Assembly: GCF_031455295.1 (NCBI RefSeq)
Contig: NZ_JAVDSL010000001.1
Coordinates: forward strand, 248,001-312,000
Direction of reading: 5' to 3'
Length of the DNA: 64,000 nucleotides
Origin: Leifsonia sp. 1010
Lineage (GTDB): Bacteria; Actinomycetota; Actinomycetes; Actinomycetales; Microbacteriaceae
Translations under genes and position numbers: made by a program
Notes under the pieces: generated by a model
Told to the model about the DNA's origin: nothing
The model's database searches: none
The model's input: only the letters and a program-made list of their open reading frames with translations
Shown: positions 61,614 to 64,000 of the stretch, in pieces
Layout: each line of letters starts with the position of its first letter
Position numbering within the stretch: position 1 is the first letter of the stretch

Positions 61614-62108
61614 GTGAAGCACGAACCGGAGACGCCGCGGCCAGACACGGCCGTGCTCGAGGCGTTGCAGGTCTACCGTGCGGCCGAGGCGGCGATGCGA
61701 CGCCGCACGGGGGCGGCCATGGGGATCGGCGAGAACGACCTGCTCGCCCTCCGGCTCATCCTCGACAACACGTCCGCCGGTCGTCCGACCTTCGCCAAAG
61801 ACGTGAGCGCGTATCTCGGCGTCTCGAGCGCATCCACCACCCTCCTCATCGACCGGCTGGTGCGCGGAGGTTTCGTCGAGCGACGACAGAGCACGGTCGA
61901 CAAGCGGTCCGTCGAACTCGTCCCCACGCTCGCCGCGCAGGGCGACACCGGCCCGATGCTGGCGGCGGCGCAGGAGCAGATCGCCGCGGCGACCGCGGAG
62001 CTCAGCCCCGACGAAGCCGAAACCGTTACGCGGTTCCTCACCAAGATGCGGCAGACCGTAGACCGCATCGCCGCCGAGCGCGCCGCCGCTAGGCCGAAAC
62101 GAACCTGA
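61614..62108 (+). CDS. MarR family transcriptional regulator
   Basis: A 164-residue winged-helix regulator. The DNA-binding block is TFAKDVSAYLGVSSASTTLL and IDRLVRGGFVERRQSTVDKR (about 58-98). It is divergent from the Ser/Thr kinase (97 bp) and followed by small membrane proteins. A palindrome (62119-62131) lies just after its stop codon and before the next gene, a possible target. The GTG start is provisional. Confidence 0.88.
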   Translation: MKHEPETPRPDTAVLEALQVYRAAEAAMRRRTGAAMGIGENDLLALRLILDNTSAGRPTFAKDVSAYLGVSSASTTLLIDRLVRGGFVERRQSTVDKRSVELVPTLAAQGDTGPMLAAAQEQIAAATAELSPDEAETVTRFLTKMRQTVDRIAAERAAARPKRT

Positions 62109-62118
62109 AGTCAAGGGG

Positions 62119-62131
62119 ATTGCTAGGCAAT
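62119..62131. promoter_or_regulatory. Palindrome ATTGC-TAG-GCAAT, possible MarR operator
   Basis: Perfect 5-bp arms with a 3-bp centre sit 47 bp before the small membrane protein gene and 11 bp after the MarR gene. The form resembles known MarR-family sites (TTGC...GCAA). Confidence 0.45.
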
Positions 62132-62177
62132 TGAAGTAGTTGTTGTGTGGAGCGCGTCAAGGAAAGGACACTTCTCC

Positions 62178-62342
62178 ATGAACATCCTGCTCATCATCAT
62201 CGCCATCATCGCGATCATCCTGCTGCTCACCGGAGGGTTCGTGCAGTCGCTGAACTTCCTCCTCTGGGTGGGAATCATCCTGCTCGTCCTGGCTGTGATC
62301 GTCTGGCTCGTGCGACTGCTCACCGGGAGCCGACGGGTCTAG
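62178..62342 (+). CDS. Very small two-helix membrane protein, 54 residues
   Basis: Two consecutive hydrophobic segments (ILLIIIAIIAIILLLTGGFV and SLNFLLWVGIILLVLAVIVW) and a basic tail GSRRV. Similar tiny proteins are widespread and unnamed in actinobacteria; the function is unknown. ATG follows AAAGGAC. It lies 16 bp before a DUF6458 gene and is probably co-transcribed with it. Confidence 0.75.
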   Translation: MNILLIIIAIIAIILLLTGGFVQSLNFLLWVGIILLVLAVIVWLVRLLTGSRRV

Positions 62343-62358
62343 GCCCGGAGGTCACCGG

Positions 62359-62613
62359 ATGAGCCTCGGCGCTGGCATCTTCCTGGTCGTGGTGGGCGCG
62401 ATCCTCGCGTTCGCCATCAACGTCCAGGTGGCCTGGATCGATCTCCACCTGGTGGGCTACATCCTGATGTTCGCCGGCGTCATCGGCATCATCATCGGGA
62501 TCGTGCTGCTCACTCGGCGTCGCACCTCCGTCGCCACCACCCGCACGGCCGTCGATCCTGCGACGGGCGAGCGCGTGACGCGCCGGACGGGCGAGTCGGA
62601 CGACATCGTCTGA
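62359..62613 (+). CDS. DUF6458-like small membrane protein, 84 residues
   Basis: Two transmembrane helices (about 4-22 and 32-50) with the family-like sequence GAILAFAINVQVAWIDLHLV followed by GYILMFAGVIG, then a polar cytoplasmic tail with RRRTSVATTRTAVDP. DUF6458 proteins are typical of actinobacteria and of unknown function. CGGAGGT precedes the ATG. Confidence 0.85.
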   Translation: MSLGAGIFLVVVGAILAFAINVQVAWIDLHLVGYILMFAGVIGIIIGIVLLTRRRTSVATTRTAVDPATGERVTRRTGESDDIV

Positions 62614-62635
62614 CGCCCTCCCTTCTGGAAACGTG

Positions 62636-62667
62636 GAAGACCCCGTGCCACTCGGCACGGGGTCTTC
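62636..62667. terminator. Bidirectional terminator hairpin
   Basis: A perfect 14-bp stem (GAAGACCCCGTGCC and complement) with a 4-nt loop and TTC following lies between the convergent DUF6458 and decarboxylase genes. Confidence 0.85.
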
Positions 62668-62685
62668 TTCGCGCGGTGGAGCGGC

Positions 62686-64000
62686 TCACTCCATCGAGTC
62701 GAGGATGCCCACCAGGTTGTCGAACGTGGTCAGCGGGTTCAGGACGGCGAAACGGGTGTTCGGCCGGCCCGCGTGCGAACTCGGAGTGACGAACGCACGC
62801 TGCTCCTCCAACAGCCGGGCAGACCACAGGGCGTAGTCCTCCTTCGTCCACCCCTCGCGCTCGAACACGACCACCGAGAGCTGCGGCCGGCGCACCAGGC
62901 GGAAGCCGTCGCGCCGCTCGATCTCCTCGGCCACGCGCTCGGCCAGCCGGATGGATGCGGTCACCGCATCGCGGTAGGCGCCGGCTCCGTGCGATGCCAG
63001 CGAGAACCAGAACGGCAGCCCCCGGGCCCGGCGGGTGAGGTGCGCTGCGTAGTCGGAAGGGCTCCACTCCGTCGTCTCGGTCAGCGTGTCGAGGTACTCG
63101 GCGTGCTGGGTGTGCGCGCGTCGCCCGGCCTCCGGGTCGCGGTAGATCAGGGCGCAGGCGTCGAACGGCGCGAACAGCCACTTGTGCGGGTCGACGATCA
63201 CCGAGTCCGCGTTCTCCACGCCGGCGAAACGGTCGCGGGCCAGCGGCGACAGCATCCCCGCGAGTCCATAGGCGCCGTCGACGTGCAGCCAGAACGAGAA
63301 GTCCGACTTCAGCGCGGCGATGGATGCGATGTCGTCGACGATGCCGAAGTTCGTGGAGCCGCCGGTGGCGACGACCGCGAACACCGCGTCGCCGTACTCC
63401 TCCAGCGCCGGGCGCACCGCGTCGCCGCTGAGCACACCGCTCTCCCCCGGTGAGACGGCGACGACGTCCACATCCATCACCCGTGCCGCGGACGAGACCG
63501 ACGAGTGCGCCTCGGAGCTGCAGACGATCACCCAGCGGCCGGCCGGGTTGCCGCGCTCGGTGCGGGCCGCATCCCGCGCCGCCACCAGGGCGGAGAGGTT
63601 TCCGAGGGTCCCGCCCTGCACGAAGACGCCGCCGGCCGTCGCGGGAAGCCCGAACTCGGCCGCCAGCCACGCCAGCACCTGGTTCTCCGCGTACACCGCG
63701 CCGGATCCCTCCAGCCACGAGCCGCCGTAGACGGCGCTGGCCGAGACGACGAGGTCGAACGCGGTGGCGGCTTTCGTCGGGGCCGTCGGGATGAACGACA
63801 GGTAGCTCGGGTGGTCGGTGGTGATGCACGCGGGGGCGAGGACGTGCTCGAAGAGGGCGAGCGCACGCTCGGCCCCGATGCCGTTCTCGGAGACGGTCTG
63901 CCCGGCCAGACGGCGCAGCTCGTACTCGGGCAGCGGCTTGTCGAGCGGGGTGTCCTCGCTGAGGATGCGCCGGCGCGAGTAGTCGAGCACCAGGTCGACC
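62686..64000 (-). CDS. PLP-dependent (group II) decarboxylase, 5' end beyond the window
   Basis: The visible 434+ residues cover nearly the whole of a pyridoxal-phosphate enzyme of the aromatic-L-amino-acid/glutamate decarboxylase group. The cofactor lysine is in VDPHKWLFAPFDACALIY, the Asp/His pair for the ring in FWLHVDGAYG, and GGVFVQGGTLGNLSALVAARD is the phosphate-binding region. The reading frame continues to the window edge without a ribosome site, so the start lies outside. The substrate may be an aromatic amino acid, diaminobutyrate or aspartate; it cannot be chosen here. Confidence 0.9.
   Translation of the reverse strand, partial: VDLVLDYSRRRILSEDTPLDKPLPEYELRRLAGQTVSENGIGAERALALFEHVLAPACITTDHPSYLSFIPTAPTKAATAFDLVVSASAVYGGSWLEGSGAVYAENQVLAWLAAEFGLPATAGGVFVQGGTLGNLSALVAARDAARTERGNPAGRWVIVCSSEAHSSVSSAARVMDVDVVAVSPGESGVLSGDAVRPALEEYGDAVFAVVATGGSTNFGIVDDIASIAALKSDFSFWLHVDGAYGLAGMLSPLARDRFAGVENADSVIVDPHKWLFAPFDACALIYRDPEAGRRAHTQHAEYLDTLTETTEWSPSDYAAHLTRRARGLPFWFSLASHGAGAYRDAVTASIRLAERVAEEIERRDGFRLVRRPQLSVVVFEREGWTKEDYALWSARLLEEQRAFVTPSSHAGRPNTRFAVLNPLTTFDNLVGILDSME

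Overview
The window comes from a high-GC actinobacterium, most likely of the family Microbacteriaceae (Leifsonia or a close relative). This rests on the roughly 70% G+C codon usage, many GTG starts, the E. coli-type (long) argG, surface proteins ending in LAxTG sorting signals, and frequent leaderless promoters (a -10 hexamer ending exactly 6 nt before the start codon). The genus is inference; no rRNA or tRNA gene is present. No prophage, insertion sequence or CRISPR array was seen.

Layout. 1-3.0 kb: a PadR regulator and a DrrAB-type ABC exporter on the minus strand, then a truncated TMEM175-like channel fragment. 3.0-17.3 kb: an export and cell-surface block with a lamin-tail/phytase-like wall protein, a GH10 xylanase, a DUF1611 protein, a GNAT enzyme, a 1457-residue wall protein with eight DUF11-type repeats, a LuxR regulator and a wall-anchored alkaline phosphatase behind a candidate Pho box. 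17.3-36.3 kb: mostly single genes (aldolase family, LysE exporter, NlpC/P60, CtaG, FMN monooxygenase, VOC, drug MFS, hydrolases, a divergent fasciclin lipoprotein/molybdopterin oxidoreductase pair, an ArsR-CDF-DUF1232 metal operon, DedA, TetR, MFS, cupin, ATP-dependent DNA ligase). 36.6-46.7 kb: a peptide uptake and breakdown cassette, with seven minus-strand genes (M19 dipeptidase, binding protein, two permeases, M24 peptidase, alpha/beta hydrolase, double-module Lrp/AsnC regulator) and two divergent ATPases. 47-54.3 kb: Gfo/Idh oxidoreductase, a 3-hydroxybutyrate-dehydrogenase-like SDR with two hydrolases, then TetR opposite an agmatine deiminase-amidase operon. 54.4-64 kb: M15 carboxypeptidase lipoprotein, argG, MarR plus GlxA-like regulator, GAPDH, lipid kinase, membrane Ser/Thr kinase, MarR with small membrane proteins, and a PLP decarboxylase cut by the window end.

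How the parts fit. In the peptide cassette, import by the Opp/Dpp system is coupled to three hydrolases, with a feast/famine regulator at the end of the operon and a palindrome in the divergent promoter region. The agmatine pair would deiminate agmatine and may hydrolyse the product amide, under a TetR protein with a clear operator. Phosphate release by the anchored phosphatase appears to be under PhoP control.

The least explained signal is non-coding. Two intergenic arrays about 10.4 kb apart (36319-36537 and 46754-46951) each hold six copies of a GAAACGGAGGA motif in the same orientation order (+ - - + + -), spaced about 35-53 bp. A third intergenic region just upstream of argG holds a 20-bp perfect inverted repeat whose arms are themselves near-palindromic.
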